Source: Pseudomonadota bacterium
Lineage (GTDB): Bacteria > Pseudomonadota > Gammaproteobacteria > Xanthomonadales > Xanthomonadaceae
Direction: 5' to 3'
Assembly (NCBI GenBank): GCA_018240435.1
Contig: JAFEFT010000008.1
Span: forward strand, 53,513 to 117,512
Length of the DNA: 64,000 nucleotides
The translations under genes and the position numbers were made by a program. The notes below the pieces were generated by a model, which saw only the letters and a program-made list of their open reading frames with translations, searched no databases and was not told the origin of the DNA. Below, piece after piece: positions 41,405 to 51,031 of this stretch; position 1 is the first letter of the stretch, and the number at the start of each line of letters is the position of its first letter.

Positions 41405-42553
41405 TCACCCCGGTGGCCGTTGTTTGCGCAGGACATGGATCAGCCACGCCAGCGCGGTCAGCGCGCTGCCGCCGAGAAAGGCCCATCGTCCGCCGCCGTA
41501 GTGCCACAACACCGCGGCAACGGCCGCGCCGAGCACGCCGCCGAAGCCGGAGCTGAATCCGTACAGCAATCCTTGTCCAACCGCCGCGCGCCGGCCCGGG
41601 AAAAATTCCACCATCATCCGCATCAGGCACGACTGGAATACGGCGAAACTGAAAGCGTGGCTGAGTTGCACCAGCGCCATCAGCGCGAATGAATCGGCGT
41701 ACAGCGCGGTCAGCGCCCAACGCACGCTGCCGATCAGCAGGCAGGCACCGAGCAGGCGCGGCGCACCGAAGCGTGCCAGCACGCCGGGCACGAACCAGAA
41801 CATCACGATCTCGGCGAGCACGCCGATCGCCCACAGGATGCCCACGTGCAGGCCGTCGTGCCCGTGCGCTTGCAGATGCAGGGTAAAGAAAACGTAGAAC
41901 GTGCCGAAGCCGGCTTGCGCCAACATCGCCATCAACAAAAAGCGGCGCACGCCGGGCCGCCGCCACAGATGGTCGGTGTTGGTGGCGCCGGCGATGGCTG
42001 CGGGCGCGGGCGCGTCGTGTCGATGCGGCCACGCCGCCAGCGCGGCGATGATCAGCAAGGGCAGGCACAGCCACGGGAAGGCGGCATCGCCGAGGCGATC
42101 GAGCAGCCAGCCGTAGCTGCCTGCGACGAGCAAAAATCCGAGCGAGCCCCACAAGCGGATGCGGCCATAGTCGTGATTGGCGCGGCCGAGCGCGGTCAAC
42201 GTCATCGCCTCGAATTGCGGCAGCAGCGCGTTGTAGAAAAATCCGAAGACCGCCATCACCGCCAGCAACGGTATGGTGGCGCGGGTGAGCGTGAATAGCG
42301 CAAAGCTGGCCAGCCCGAGCACGCAGCCATGCACCAGCCAGCGGCCCGGCTGCGCACTGCGCGAAGTCAGCGTCGCCCATGCCGGCGGCCCGATCACGCG
42401 CGAGGCGTACCACAGGCCGATCATCGCGCTCGCCATCGCGCCGCCATGCCCCATCGCCACCACCCAGCGACCGACATAGGGCGTATAGGCGCCGATCACG
42501 GCGTAGTACCAGAAGTAGAACTGCGCGTAGAGCAAGCGCTGGCGAGGGGTCAT
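41405..42553 (-). CDS. MFS transporter, HcaT/MFS_1-like
   Basis: A 382-residue protein with about twelve membrane helices. The N terminus (LLYAQFYFWYYAVIGAYTPYVGRW) and the mid-protein YGRIRLWGSLGFLLVAGSYGWLLD motif belong to the MFS_1-like group that contains HcaT and related sugar/nucleoside permeases. The substrate cannot be told. It stands alone between the repeat array and the DUF2461 gene; nothing nearby hints at a catabolic pathway. Confidence 0.85.
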   Translation of the reverse strand: MTPRQRLLYAQFYFWYYAVIGAYTPYVGRWVVAMGHGGAMASAMIGLWYASRVIGPPAWATLTSRSAQPGRWLVHGCVLGLASFALFTLTRATIPLLAVMAVFGFFYNALLPQFEAMTLTALGRANHDYGRIRLWGSLGFLLVAGSYGWLLDRLGDAAFPWLCLPLLIIAALAAWPHRHDAPAPAAIAGATNTDHLWRRPGVRRFLLMAMLAQAGFGTFYVFFTLHLQAHGHDGLHVGILWAIGVLAEIVMFWFVPGVLARFGAPRLLGACLLIGSVRWALTALYADSFALMALVQLSHAFSFAVFQSCLMRMMVEFFPGRRAAVGQGLLYGFSSGFGGVLGAAVAAVLWHYGGGRWAFLGGSALTALAWLIHVLRKQRPPG

Positions 42554-42658
42554 GCTTCGCCTCCGTGGCGCAGATGGCGGAAGCGTTTTGCGTCAGGCCA
42601 GGGTTCGGGCACGACGCGATCGACGCACGGACGCATCATGATCTTCCGATTCCCGATT

Positions 42659-42680
42659 GCGCGCCGCATCAGCGGCGCGC
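42659..42680. repeat. Perfect hairpin, 9-bp stem
   Basis: GCGCGCCGC-ATCA-GCGGCGCGC in the 189-base gap between the MFS gene start and the DUF2461 gene end. No U-tract follows on either strand; it could still act as a weak terminator for the DUF2461 transcript on the minus strand. Confidence 0.45.
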
Positions 42681-42742
42681 CCTTCGGGCCGGCTTTGCCG
42701 TGTGCTTCGGCATCCTGCCTTCGCAGTCCCGATTCCCGGCCG

Positions 42743-43492
42743 TCAGAATGGCAGTTCGAGCGCGGCGCACAGGTAGTCGACCAGCGGCGCGCAGCCGCGC
42801 AGGCCGTCGCTCACGGTCTTGAGCAGGCGCGGGCCGGTGACGACTTCGTCGGCCAATGCGCGGGTGGCGGCGAAACTCTTGCGTTGCAGGTCGGCGATCA
42901 GTTCATGCCCGGGTGGATAGCCACGCGGCGGCCGTGCCAGCGACGATCCGATCAGTTCGTACTTGCGGCGAAACGCCGGCGCCCGCGTCAGTTGCGTCCA
43001 GCTGCGCGGATTTTCGACGATGAAGTCGCGGATGCGGCGCAATACCGCCGTCTCCGGCTGCCACAGGCCGCCACCGAGCAGGCAGCCGCCCGGCGCGATG
43101 CGCAGGTAGAAAGACGGCGCATCGATGGCCACTCCGCGCCATGGCAGGCTCGTTGTCGTGTCGCGTCGATCCTGGCCACGCCCGCTGTCGACCGTCTTGA
43201 TGCGCTCGTGGTACAGCCGCGCGCTCGCCCAGCTCTTGTAGGGCGTCTTGTCATTGGCAAAGCGGGTGTCGCGATGGATGCGGAACAACGAGCCGCCGAC
43301 CGGCCGCGGGTCGGCGCGGAAGTGCGGGCTGATCTGCGCCAGCGGCTCGCGCAGATCCGAGATCAGGCGCAGGAACGGTTGCCGCAGGTACTGCTCGTAA
43401 TCGTCCTTGTGCGCATGGAACCAGGCGCGGTTGTTGTTGCGCGCAAGCGCCCGCTGGAAGCGGAAGCTGCGATCGCTGAAATAGGTCGGCAT
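42743..43492 (-). CDS. DUF2461 domain-containing protein
   Basis: A 249-residue protein of DUF2461/TIGR02453. The start YFSDRSFRFQRALARNNNRAWFHAHKDDYEQYLRQPF and the central FRIHRDTRFANDKTPYKSWASARLYH are the family signature; GGGLWQPETAVLRRIRDFIVENP follows. The family has no assigned function. It begins seven bases after the sbcB stop on the same strand, so the two are likely co-transcribed. Confidence 0.92.
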   Translation of the reverse strand: MPTYFSDRSFRFQRALARNNNRAWFHAHKDDYEQYLRQPFLRLISDLREPLAQISPHFRADPRPVGGSLFRIHRDTRFANDKTPYKSWASARLYHERIKTVDSGRGQDRRDTTTSLPWRGVAIDAPSFYLRIAPGGCLLGGGLWQPETAVLRRIRDFIVENPRSWTQLTRAPAFRRKYELIGSSLARPPRGYPPGHELIADLQRKSFAATRALADEVVTGPRLLKTVSDGLRGCAPLVDYLCAALELPF

Positions 43493-43499
43493 CGGGCGC

Positions 43500-45017
43500 T
43501 CAGCGCAGGGAGGATTGCAGGCGCAGGCGCCAGTCGTCGACGGCGTCGAGCAGCACCTGCGCGCGCGGGTCGGCGGCGTGGCGCTGGCGCAGCGTGGCCG
43601 ATTCGGCGGCATGGCTGGCGAAGGTGTATTCGGACAGGCCGCAGTCATCGACCAGCCGCCGGCGGCGGTAGTCGTCCCAGCGTTGACGCTGGCCGCCATC
43701 GAGCGATTCGGGCCAGTTGCGCGCCTGGTGGCGGAACAACAATTCGGGCAGACGCGGGTCGCGCAAGCGCGTGGCGAATGCGGGCAGTGCCGCCGGTGAA
43801 CTGGCGCGCACGGCGGCGAACAGCCGCTTGTCGGCATCGGCCACGAAGCCTTCGTAGATCGCGGCATCGACGTCGCCGCCGGCGATCGGCGCGCGAGCGT
43901 GCACGCGGCGCAGCTTTTCCGCCAGCCCGGGTGCAGCGCGCAAGATCGCGGCACGACGGCGGGCGAGCTCGGGGTCGATTTGCAGGCGCTGGAAATCCGG
44001 TGGCCGCAATACCGCGAGTTCGACCAGCATCGGCCCGCGGTTGAGATGGATCTGCTTGAGCGGGATGCGCTGAACGCCTTCGGGCAGGTCCGCACGTGGC
44101 GTGTACAGGCGGTCGGCGATGTCGTCGGCGTCCAGCTCCAGCAATGGCTGCGGGTCGGCATCGAGATCGAACGCGATCACATGATTGTCGATCTGCGGAT
44201 GCCGGCAGATCGGCACCACCAGCGCGGCGTGGCGGCGACTGCCGGGATAACGACCGGAAACATGCAGCACCGGCGTCATTTCCGCGATGTCGCACAAGCT
44301 GGCCGCGTGGCGCTTGTCGCGCAGCTTCAAGGCATAATCGAACAAGCGAGGCTGCGCCCGCCTGAGCAATCGCGCCATGGCGATCGTCGCTTCGACGTCG
44401 GCCAGCGCATCGTGCGCATTCGCATGAGAGATGCCGTTGGCGGCGGTCAGGTCGGTGAGCTTGAAGCTCGCCGGGGCGGGATCGATCGAGTCGATGCCGT
44501 TGGCGGTCGCCGAATCGGCCAAGTCGACGCTTGCCTCGTCGGTGTGGGTTGCCGGCCTGGCAGACGCCGCACGCCGTGGCCACACGATTCCTTCCGGACG
44601 CAATGCGTATGCCAGTCGCAGCACGTCGAGCAGATCCCAGCGCGAATTGCCGTTGCGCCATTCGCGCTCGTAGGGGTCGTGGAAACTGCGCCAGGCGCCG
44701 TGGCGGATGAACTCGTCGTCGAAGCGATACGAGTTGAAACCGACCGAGCACGTCTGCGGCACCATCATCTCGTCAAGGACGGTAGCGATGAACTCCGCCT
44801 CGCACACGCCATCGCGCAAGGCCTGCTGCGGGGTGATGCCGGTGATCAGGGTGGCGGTGGGCGAGGGCAGCAGGTCGTCGGCGGGGCGGCAGAACAACAC
44901 CTGCGGTTCGCCGATCGGATCGAGATTTTCGTCGGTGCGCTGGGCGGCGAACTGGGCGATGCGCGTGCGGCGCGGGTCCTGCCCGAAGGTTTCGAGGTCG
45001 TACCAGAGAAAACTCAT
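43500..45017 (-). CDS. sbcB: Exodeoxyribonuclease I
   Basis: A 505-residue protein. The DnaQ-like exonuclease motifs are FLWYDLETFGQDPRRTRIAQF (Exo I, D and E), GFNSYRFDDEFIRHGA (Exo II) and AHDALADVEATIAMARLL (Exo III, with catalytic His and Asp). SH3-like and C-terminal helical domains follow. ExoI digests single-stranded DNA 3' to 5' and contributes to recombination and mismatch repair. The frame is open upstream, but MSFLWYDLETFG is the family start. Confidence 0.94.
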   Translation of the reverse strand: MSFLWYDLETFGQDPRRTRIAQFAAQRTDENLDPIGEPQVLFCRPADDLLPSPTATLITGITPQQALRDGVCEAEFIATVLDEMMVPQTCSVGFNSYRFDDEFIRHGAWRSFHDPYEREWRNGNSRWDLLDVLRLAYALRPEGIVWPRRAASARPATHTDEASVDLADSATANGIDSIDPAPASFKLTDLTAANGISHANAHDALADVEATIAMARLLRRAQPRLFDYALKLRDKRHAASLCDIAEMTPVLHVSGRYPGSRRHAALVVPICRHPQIDNHVIAFDLDADPQPLLELDADDIADRLYTPRADLPEGVQRIPLKQIHLNRGPMLVELAVLRPPDFQRLQIDPELARRRAAILRAAPGLAEKLRRVHARAPIAGGDVDAAIYEGFVADADKRLFAAVRASSPAALPAFATRLRDPRLPELLFRHQARNWPESLDGGQRQRWDDYRRRRLVDDCGLSEYTFASHAAESATLRQRHAADPRAQVLLDAVDDWRLRLQSSLR

Positions 45018-45163
45018 GCCGTTCGCATCCGTCGGTCGATCGCCGCCTGCAAGGCGCGCAGCGTAGCGCAAGCTTCGACATCGCGGGTGTGCCACGCGAC
45101 CTGTCGGCGGATTTGCAGGACAATGGGGACGACGCCGACCTCGCGTCGCCAGCCGAGTTGCCG

Positions 45164-46648
45164 ATGACCATCGATCGCCGCGATTTCCTCAAACTCGGCA
45201 GCCTGCTCGCGCTGGGCGGGTTGCCGCCGGCCGCGCGCGCGGCGATGCAGGCGATGGAAGCCGCGCAAGCCGTGCCGGCCGACGGCAAGGCCGATCACGT
45301 GTTGCGCATCGCGCCGGCGAAGATCGAGCTCGCGCCCGGTCATGAAATCAGCACGCTCGCCTACGACGGCCAGTTCCCCGGGCCGATGCTGCGTCTGCAC
45401 GAAGGGCGGCGGGTCGTGGTCGACATCCACAACGATTCGGATGCGCCGCAGGTGGTGCACTGGCACGGGCTGCACCTGCCGGCCGAGATCGACGGCGCGA
45501 TCGAGGAAGGCACGCCGGCGATCGCGCCCGGCGGCTCGCGGCGGATCGCCTTCACGCCCGAGCAATCCGGCTTTCGCATGTACCACACGCATCAGGGAGC
45601 CGGCCTGGATCTGCGTCGCGGCATGTATTCGGGCCTGTTCGGGCCGCTGTACGTGCAGCCGCGGCACGATGCCGGTGGCTACGATCGCGAAGTCTTCCTC
45701 GTGCTCAAGGATTTCCAGCCGCGCATCAGCGCCGATGAAGACATGGACATGGATTTCCTCGCGCCGAAAGGTCGCGATCAGTCGCTGGTGAAGATCGCCG
45801 CGCAGGCGGTCGACGACGCCCACGTGCAACCGGACTGGGAGAGCTGGAGCGTCGCCTTCGGCAGCGGCTGCATCAACGGCCGCATGCTCGGTCATGGCGA
45901 GCCGATCCGCGTGCGACGCGGCGAGCGCGTGCTGTTCCACATCCTCAACGCCAGCGCGATGAGCAATCGCGGTATCGCCTTGCCGGGGCACTGGTTCCGC
46001 GTGGTCGCGCTCGACGGCAACGCCGTAGCGACGCAGGCCACGGTGCCGGTGTTGTGGCTGGGTGCGGCCGAACGCATCAGCGCGATCGTCACCATGGATG
46101 CGCCGGGGACCTGGATTTTCGGCGAGATCGACGATGCGGCGCGCAACGGCGGCATCGGCATCGTCGTCGAGTACGCCGGCGCCAAAGGTGCGCCGCAGTG
46201 GCGCAAGCCGGCGGACTTCGCCTGGGACTATCGCCGTTTCGCCGATCCGCAGGCGCGCCCGCGTGAACCCGATCATGTGCTGGAGATGACCTTCGTCGAG
46301 CACCCGTTTGCCGGCAAGGGCTTCAATCGCTGGGCGATCAACGGCCAGTCGTTCGCCATGGATGCGATGAAGCCGATGTTCACGCTGCAACGCGGCAAGC
46401 GTTACCGCCTGCGCATGCACAACGCCAGCGACGACGCGCATCCGATCCACTTGCATCGACACACGTTCGAGATCACCAACATCGCCGGCCACGCCTCCGG
46501 TGGCGTGCGCAAGGACGTGGCGCTGGTCGCCGGCTACCAGTCGATGGAGGTCGATTTCACCGCCGACCAGCCGGGGTTGTCGTTGTTCCATTGCCACATG
46601 CAGGCGCACATGGATCACGGTTTCATGGCGTTGCTGGATTGCAGCTGA
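45164..46648 (+). CDS. Tat-exported multicopper oxidase
   Basis: A 494-residue precursor with a twin-arginine signal (DRRDFLKLGSLLALGG). The copper ligands are intact: HWHGLHLP and YHTHQGAG in the first cupredoxin domain, HPIHLHRHTFE and HCHMQAHMDHGFM in the last. Such enzymes oxidise Cu(I), metals or phenolics in the periplasm. Its methionine content is modest compared with CopA/CueO, and no copB or copper regulator is adjacent, so the substrate is open. An upstream GTG is in frame, but the ATG at 45164 places the RR motif near the N terminus. Confidence 0.92.
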   Translation: MTIDRRDFLKLGSLLALGGLPPAARAAMQAMEAAQAVPADGKADHVLRIAPAKIELAPGHEISTLAYDGQFPGPMLRLHEGRRVVVDIHNDSDAPQVVHWHGLHLPAEIDGAIEEGTPAIAPGGSRRIAFTPEQSGFRMYHTHQGAGLDLRRGMYSGLFGPLYVQPRHDAGGYDREVFLVLKDFQPRISADEDMDMDFLAPKGRDQSLVKIAAQAVDDAHVQPDWESWSVAFGSGCINGRMLGHGEPIRVRRGERVLFHILNASAMSNRGIALPGHWFRVVALDGNAVATQATVPVLWLGAAERISAIVTMDAPGTWIFGEIDDAARNGGIGIVVEYAGAKGAPQWRKPADFAWDYRRFADPQARPREPDHVLEMTFVEHPFAGKGFNRWAINGQSFAMDAMKPMFTLQRGKRYRLRMHNASDDAHPIHLHRHTFEITNIAGHASGGVRKDVALVAGYQSMEVDFTADQPGLSLFHCHMQAHMDHGFMALLDCS

Positions 46649-46661
46649 GACCCATCGGCCG

Positions 46662-48020
46662 TCACTTTGCCGCGGCCTTGCCGCGCCGGCGTCGCCGTTG
46701 CCACCAGCGCAGCAGCCCATAAGACAGACGGACTTTCTCCTCGCCGACCGGCAGGTCGGAGTGGGCGAAGATCCACGATGACTTCGAGTAAGCGATCTGC
46801 TGCTCGGGATAGACGCTGCGGTGGCCGATCAGCAAATACGCCGCCACGCAGGCGCCGGCGACGTACAGCAGCGAGTCGGCGCCGAACAGTTCCACGCCCA
46901 TCAGGATTGCCGCGATCGGTGCGTTGGATGCGGACGCGACCACCGCCGTCAAGCCGACCGCCGCGCCCAGTGCCGGCGCGATCCCCAGCACCGGTGCCAA
47001 CGCCCCGCCAGCGACGGCACCCATCACGAACTGCGGGGTGACGATGCCGCCGTAGAAGCCCGACCCCAGGGTGATGGCAACCAGCAAGGCTTTCCAGAAG
47101 AATCCGGGCCAAGGCATCGCCTCGCCGGCCAGCGCACGATCCATCAAGGGCAGGCTCAGGCCGAAGTAGTCATGCGGCAGCACCAGCAGCGCCAGCGCCA
47201 GCACGCAGCCGCCGAGCACCGGCAACGCCGGCGGCCAGCCGATCCAACGCCGCTCCAGCCATGTCTTGAGCTTGCGCATCTGCCGCAGCAACTCGACGAA
47301 GATCCATGCCACCGCGCCACAGGCCACGCCGATCGCCACCATCTTCAGGAACAGTACTTCGGTGAGCGCGGCGCTGAAATCGAAATGATAATGCGGGTAG
47401 GGCACGCCGAGGCGGCGCGACACCTCGTAGGCGGTAACGCCGGCGACGATGCCGGGGAACAGGAAGTCGTGGCGGATGCGGCCGATCGCCAGCATCTCGA
47501 CGCCGTAGATGGCGCCGGCGATGGGAGTGCCGAACACGCTGGCAAAGCCGGCGCTGACGCCGCAGGCGAGCAAGCGTTTGCGCAATTCGCGGTTCAGCCG
47601 CAGCGTGCGCCCGATCGCTGCCGCCAAGCTGGCGCCGATGTGCGAGCAGGGACCTTCCTTGCCGGCCGAACCGCCGCAAGCGAGGGTTATCAATGCCGCC
47701 AGCGGCTTGATCCACATCGTCCGGAACGGCATCTTGCCCTGCTGCTCGTTCACCGCGACGATGGCGTTGTCCTTGAAGGTGCTGCGCCGCAGGCGATAGC
47801 CGTAATGCAACAGCAGGCCATTGGCCAGCCCGCCCAGTGGCAACAGCGCCATCTGCTGCCACAACGGCAACGTCGCGGCACGATCGGCGGTGGCGAACAA
47901 CGCACGCAAGAACGCTGTGCAGCCGATGCCGACGATGGCGCCGGTGATGATCGACAGCAGCAGCCATTGCAGCACCGTGGCCAGCATCACCAGTGGTTCG
48001 GCGTAGCGATAGCGCAGCAT
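46662..48020 (-). CDS. ClC family chloride channel/antiporter
   Basis: A 452-residue membrane protein with about ten to twelve helices. The ClC motifs GGSAGKEGPCSHIGAS (gating glutamate in GKEGP), SVFGTPIAGAIYGVEML and GSGFYGGIVTPQFVMGA are clear. The GSGIP anion-selectivity loop normally found before GKEGP is not visible (the position reads RSTFKDN). The start at MLRYRYAEPL is chosen over an open upstream frame that overlaps pgl. It is downstream of gnd-pgl on the same strand and converges with the multicopper oxidase with 13 bases between the stops. Confidence 0.9.
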   Translation of the reverse strand: MLRYRYAEPLVMLATVLQWLLLSIITGAIVGIGCTAFLRALFATADRAATLPLWQQMALLPLGGLANGLLLHYGYRLRRSTFKDNAIVAVNEQQGKMPFRTMWIKPLAALITLACGGSAGKEGPCSHIGASLAAAIGRTLRLNRELRKRLLACGVSAGFASVFGTPIAGAIYGVEMLAIGRIRHDFLFPGIVAGVTAYEVSRRLGVPYPHYHFDFSAALTEVLFLKMVAIGVACGAVAWIFVELLRQMRKLKTWLERRWIGWPPALPVLGGCVLALALLVLPHDYFGLSLPLMDRALAGEAMPWPGFFWKALLVAITLGSGFYGGIVTPQFVMGAVAGGALAPVLGIAPALGAAVGLTAVVASASNAPIAAILMGVELFGADSLLYVAGACVAAYLLIGHRSVYPEQQIAYSKSSWIFAHSDLPVGEEKVRLSYGLLRWWQRRRRRGKAAAK

Positions 48021-48045
48021 CGTCGACTCGCGATGGGTGACGAAG

Positions 48046-48747
48046 TCAGAGTGACATGGGCGGCGCGACCAGCACGTCGACACCGTTGATCGGATGAATC
48101 GCCGCCGCCGGAATCGCCACGCCGGCGCGCCAGCGTGCCAGCGCGTCGCGCTTGCCTTGCCCTTCGACCAGAAACAGCACCTCGCGCGCCCGCGACAGCC
48201 GCGCTGCACTCAAGCTGACGCGCTGCGGCGGTGGCTTGGGCGCGGCGAAGACGGGCAGGGCAGGCGGCGCATCGTTGCCCTCGCCCCAGTCGTGGCCGGG
48301 AAACAGGCTGGCGGTGTGGCCGTCTTCGCCCAGGCCGAGCAGCACCAGATCGAACTCGACGATTGCGTTCAAGTCGACGGCATAGGCAGCGGCTGCCGCC
48401 TGCGCGCCGCGTTCGCCGGCGATGACGTGAATGTTCGATAGCGAAATCGGCACGTGATCGAGCAATGCAGCGCGCGCCATCACGCTGTTGCGCTGCGGAT
48501 CACCTACCTGCGCGCAGCGTTCGTCGCCGAACCAGATCCGCCATCGCGCCCAGTCCGTCTGCGCCGCGCGCAATGCTTCGTAAGCGGCGCGAGGCGTATT
48601 GCCGCCGGCGAGGACGAGATCGAAGCGACCGCGCGCCGCGATCGCCCGCGCCGCCGCATCGGCGATCCAGTCGCATGCCCGCCGCGCCAAGGTCGGGGCG
48701 TCGGCGCAGTCATGCCAGCGCACGTTCGATGCTGGCGAAGCGCTCAT
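48046..48747 (-). CDS. pgl: 6-phosphogluconolactonase
   Basis: A 233-residue DevB-type lactonase. FDLVLAGGNTPRAAYEALR, RWRIWFGDERCAQVGDPQRN and FDLVLLGLGEDGHTASLFPG are the three family motifs. It hydrolyses 6-phosphogluconolactone in the oxidative pentose phosphate pathway. Its ATG overlaps the gnd stop (ATGA), so gnd and pgl are translationally coupled; zwf is not in the window. Confidence 0.93.
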   Translation of the reverse strand: MSASPASNVRWHDCADAPTLARRACDWIADAAARAIAARGRFDLVLAGGNTPRAAYEALRAAQTDWARWRIWFGDERCAQVGDPQRNSVMARAALLDHVPISLSNIHVIAGERGAQAAAAAYAVDLNAIVEFDLVLLGLGEDGHTASLFPGHDWGEGNDAPPALPVFAAPKPPPQRVSLSAARLSRAREVLFLVEGQGKRDALARWRAGVAIPAAAIHPINGVDVLVAPPMSL

Positions 48748-49649
48748 TCCTTCCTGATCGCGTGCCCGCCGAATTCGTTGCGCATCGCCGCCAGCAGCTT
48801 GTCGGCAAACGAATCGGAATCGCGCGAACGCAGGCGTTCGATCAACGCGGCGGTGATGATCGGCGCCGGCACGTCGAGGTCGATGGCTTCGGCGACCGTC
48901 CAGCGGCCTTCGCCGGAATCGACCACATACGGCGCGATGCCGGCCAGGGTGGGATTCTTGCCCAGCGCGTCGGTGGTGAGATCGAGCAGCCACGAGCGCA
49001 CCACGCTGCCACGCTGCCAGATTTGCGCGATCTGGTGCAGGTCGAGCGCGAACTCCTTCTTGTGGCCGAGGATGGCGAAGCCTTCGGCGTAGGCCTGCAT
49101 CATGCCGTATTCGATGCCGTTGTGGATCATCTTGGTGAAGTGGCCAGCGCCAGCCGGGCCGACCCGTCCCCAACCTTCCGAAGCACTCGGCGCCAGCGCC
49201 TCGAAGATCGGCCGCAGGCGTTCGACCACCGCCGCATCGCCACCGACCATCAGGCTGTAACCTTCGTCCAGGCCCCAGATGCCGCCGCTGGTGCCGGAGT
49301 CGACGAAGTCGACTTTCTTCGCCGCGCACAGGCCGGCGTGGCGCAGCGAATCCTTGTAGTACGAATTGCCGCCGTCGATGATGCAATCGCCCGGTGCCAG
49401 CAGTGCGAGCAGGGCGGTGATGGTGTCGTCGGTGATCGTGCCGGCCGGCACCATCGTCCAGATCGCGCGCGGCGCATCGAGTTTGGCCACCAGCGCGGCC
49501 AGCGACTCCGCCGACTCGCCGGCCTTGTCCTCCAGCCCCTTGCGTGCCGCCTCGCTGGGGTCGTAGCCGACCACGCGATGGCCGCCGCGGATCAAGCGTT
49601 GCGCCATGTTCGCGCCCATCCGGCCCAAGCCGATCATGCCCAGATCCAT
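48744..49649 (-). CDS. gnd: 6-phosphogluconate dehydrogenase, short (YqeC/GndA-like) form
   Basis: A 301-residue protein. The NAD(P) fold is LGMIGLGRMGANMAQRLIRGG; the substrate-binding GGNSYYKDS, GTSGGIWGLDEGYSLMVGG and catalytic KMIHNGIEYGMMQAYAEGF are present. The ~300-residue form lacks the extra C-terminal domain of the 470-residue E. coli enzyme and is often NAD-linked. It oxidatively decarboxylates 6-phosphogluconate. Coupled to pgl downstream; the EamA-type gene lies 42 bases upstream. Confidence 0.93.
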   Translation of the reverse strand: MDLGMIGLGRMGANMAQRLIRGGHRVVGYDPSEAARKGLEDKAGESAESLAALVAKLDAPRAIWTMVPAGTITDDTITALLALLAPGDCIIDGGNSYYKDSLRHAGLCAAKKVDFVDSGTSGGIWGLDEGYSLMVGGDAAVVERLRPIFEALAPSASEGWGRVGPAGAGHFTKMIHNGIEYGMMQAYAEGFAILGHKKEFALDLHQIAQIWQRGSVVRSWLLDLTTDALGKNPTLAGIAPYVVDSGEGRWTVAEAIDLDVPAPIITAALIERLRSRDSDSFADKLLAAMRNEFGGHAIRKE

Positions 49650-49691
49650 GCGTGCTTCCTCGTCGTTGAAAGCGGAAGTGTACGCCGCCGA

Positions 49692-50123
49692 TCAGAACGC
49701 GATCATCACGATCGAACCGGCGACGATCAGCGCGCCACCCAGCAGCACCGGCCAGGTGACGCTTTCGTGCAGAAACACGAGGCCGAGCACGATGGCGAAA
49801 GCGACGCTGAGTTTGTCGATCGGCGCAACCTTCGTCACCGGCCCCAGTTGCAGCGCGCGGTAATAGCACAACCACGACAGCCCGGTGGCGATGCCCGAGA
49901 GCACGAGGAATACCCAGGTGTGGGCGGCGATCGGCGCGGTCGGTTTCCATTCGCCGCGCGCCGAAAGCAACAGCGCCGTCACGCCGAGAATCACCACCGT
50001 ACGCACGAAGGTGGCGAGGTTGGAGTTGATGCCCGCCACTCCGAGCTTGCCGAGCAGCGCGGTCAGGCCGGCGAAGAAGGCCGAGCCGAGAGCGAACAGG
50101 ACCCAGTTCTGGCGCAGATTCAT
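49692..50123 (-). CDS. Half-size EamA-type drug/metabolite transporter
   Basis: A 143-residue protein with four to five hydrophobic helices, i.e. one EamA repeat. GSAFFAGLTALLGKLGVAGI and SWLCYYRALQLGPVTKVAPIDKLS are typical; most EamA transporters carry two such repeats, so this form should work as a dimer or with a partner. It lies on the same strand upstream of gnd, with the VIT1 gene 80 bases before it. Confidence 0.85.
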   Translation of the reverse strand: MNLRQNWVLFALGSAFFAGLTALLGKLGVAGINSNLATFVRTVVILGVTALLLSARGEWKPTAPIAAHTWVFLVLSGIATGLSWLCYYRALQLGPVTKVAPIDKLSVAFAIVLGLVFLHESVTWPVLLGGALIVAGSIVMIAF

Positions 50124-50203
50124 GGTTGATTCCTCGTCGTGGCGAACACCCGAACGATACGCGTCATCGAGCAATGCCGGCCTTTCGGCGCTGGCGGGAT
50201 GTC

Positions 50204-50890
50204 TCAGCCAGCGACGCCGATGGCGCGCCCGATGGCGCCGGTGACCAACATCGTCGCCGCGCCCCAGAGCACCACTCGCAGAGCGCCGCGGCCGATGCTG
50301 GCGCCGCCGGCGTGGGCGGCGATCGCGCCCAGTGCCGCCAGCGCCAGCAGTGACACTGCCGCCATCGCCATCGCCACATGCGCCGGCGGTGCCAGCCACG
50401 CAGTCAAGATCGGCACCATGCCGCCGATGGCGAAGCTGACCATCGACGCCAGCGTGGCTTGCAGTGGCCGCGCCGAAAGGGCGTCGGTAATGCCGATGTC
50501 GTCGCGCGCGTGCGCGCCCAGCGCGTCGTGCTGCATCAGCTGGCGCGCGACCTGATCGGCCAGCTCCGGTTCCAGCCCGCGGCGGATGTAGATATCGCAC
50601 AGTTCGGCGCGCTCGCCGGCATAGTCGGCTTCCAGCGCCTGGCGTTCGATCTCCAGATCGGCGCGCTCGATGTCGGCCTGCGAACTGACCGAAACGAATT
50701 CGCCCGCACCCATCGACAAGGCACCGGCGACGAGGCCGGCGATGCCGGCGGTGAACAAGGCGCCGGCGTCGGCATGGGTGGCGGCGACGCCGATCATCAG
50801 GCCGGCGATCGACAGGATGCCGTCGTTGGCGCCGAGCACGCCGGCGCGGGTGCTGCCGGACGCGTGGGTGCGGTGGGTATGGTTTGGCAT
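50204..50890 (-). CDS. VIT1/CCC1 family iron or manganese transporter
   Basis: A 228-residue protein of five membrane helices. The first helix GVLGANDGILSIAGLMIGVAA and GALSMGAGEFVSVSSQADIERADLEIE are the conserved N-terminal region of VIT1/CCC1 proteins; the acidic cytoplasmic segment after it should bind metal. The C-terminal helices follow SMVSFAIGGMVPIL. Direction and metal cannot be read from the sequence. The upstream region is shared with uspA and contains an FNR-type box. Confidence 0.9.
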   Translation of the reverse strand: MPNHTHRTHASGSTRAGVLGANDGILSIAGLMIGVAATHADAGALFTAGIAGLVAGALSMGAGEFVSVSSQADIERADLEIERQALEADYAGERAELCDIYIRRGLEPELADQVARQLMQHDALGAHARDDIGITDALSARPLQATLASMVSFAIGGMVPILTAWLAPPAHVAMAMAAVSLLALAALGAIAAHAGGASIGRGALRVVLWGAATMLVTGAIGRAIGVAG

Positions 50891-51031
50891 GAGGAGTGGC
50901 GCAATGGTGCGAATGGGAATGGCAGGCAGCGCAGCGACGGCGCGGGTTTGCTTCAATGGGTCAGGGTACCCGAATCGGCGGTCCAAACTGCCGCGAAGGT
51001 TGCCGCCGGCGCATCATGGTGAACCGCAGGC

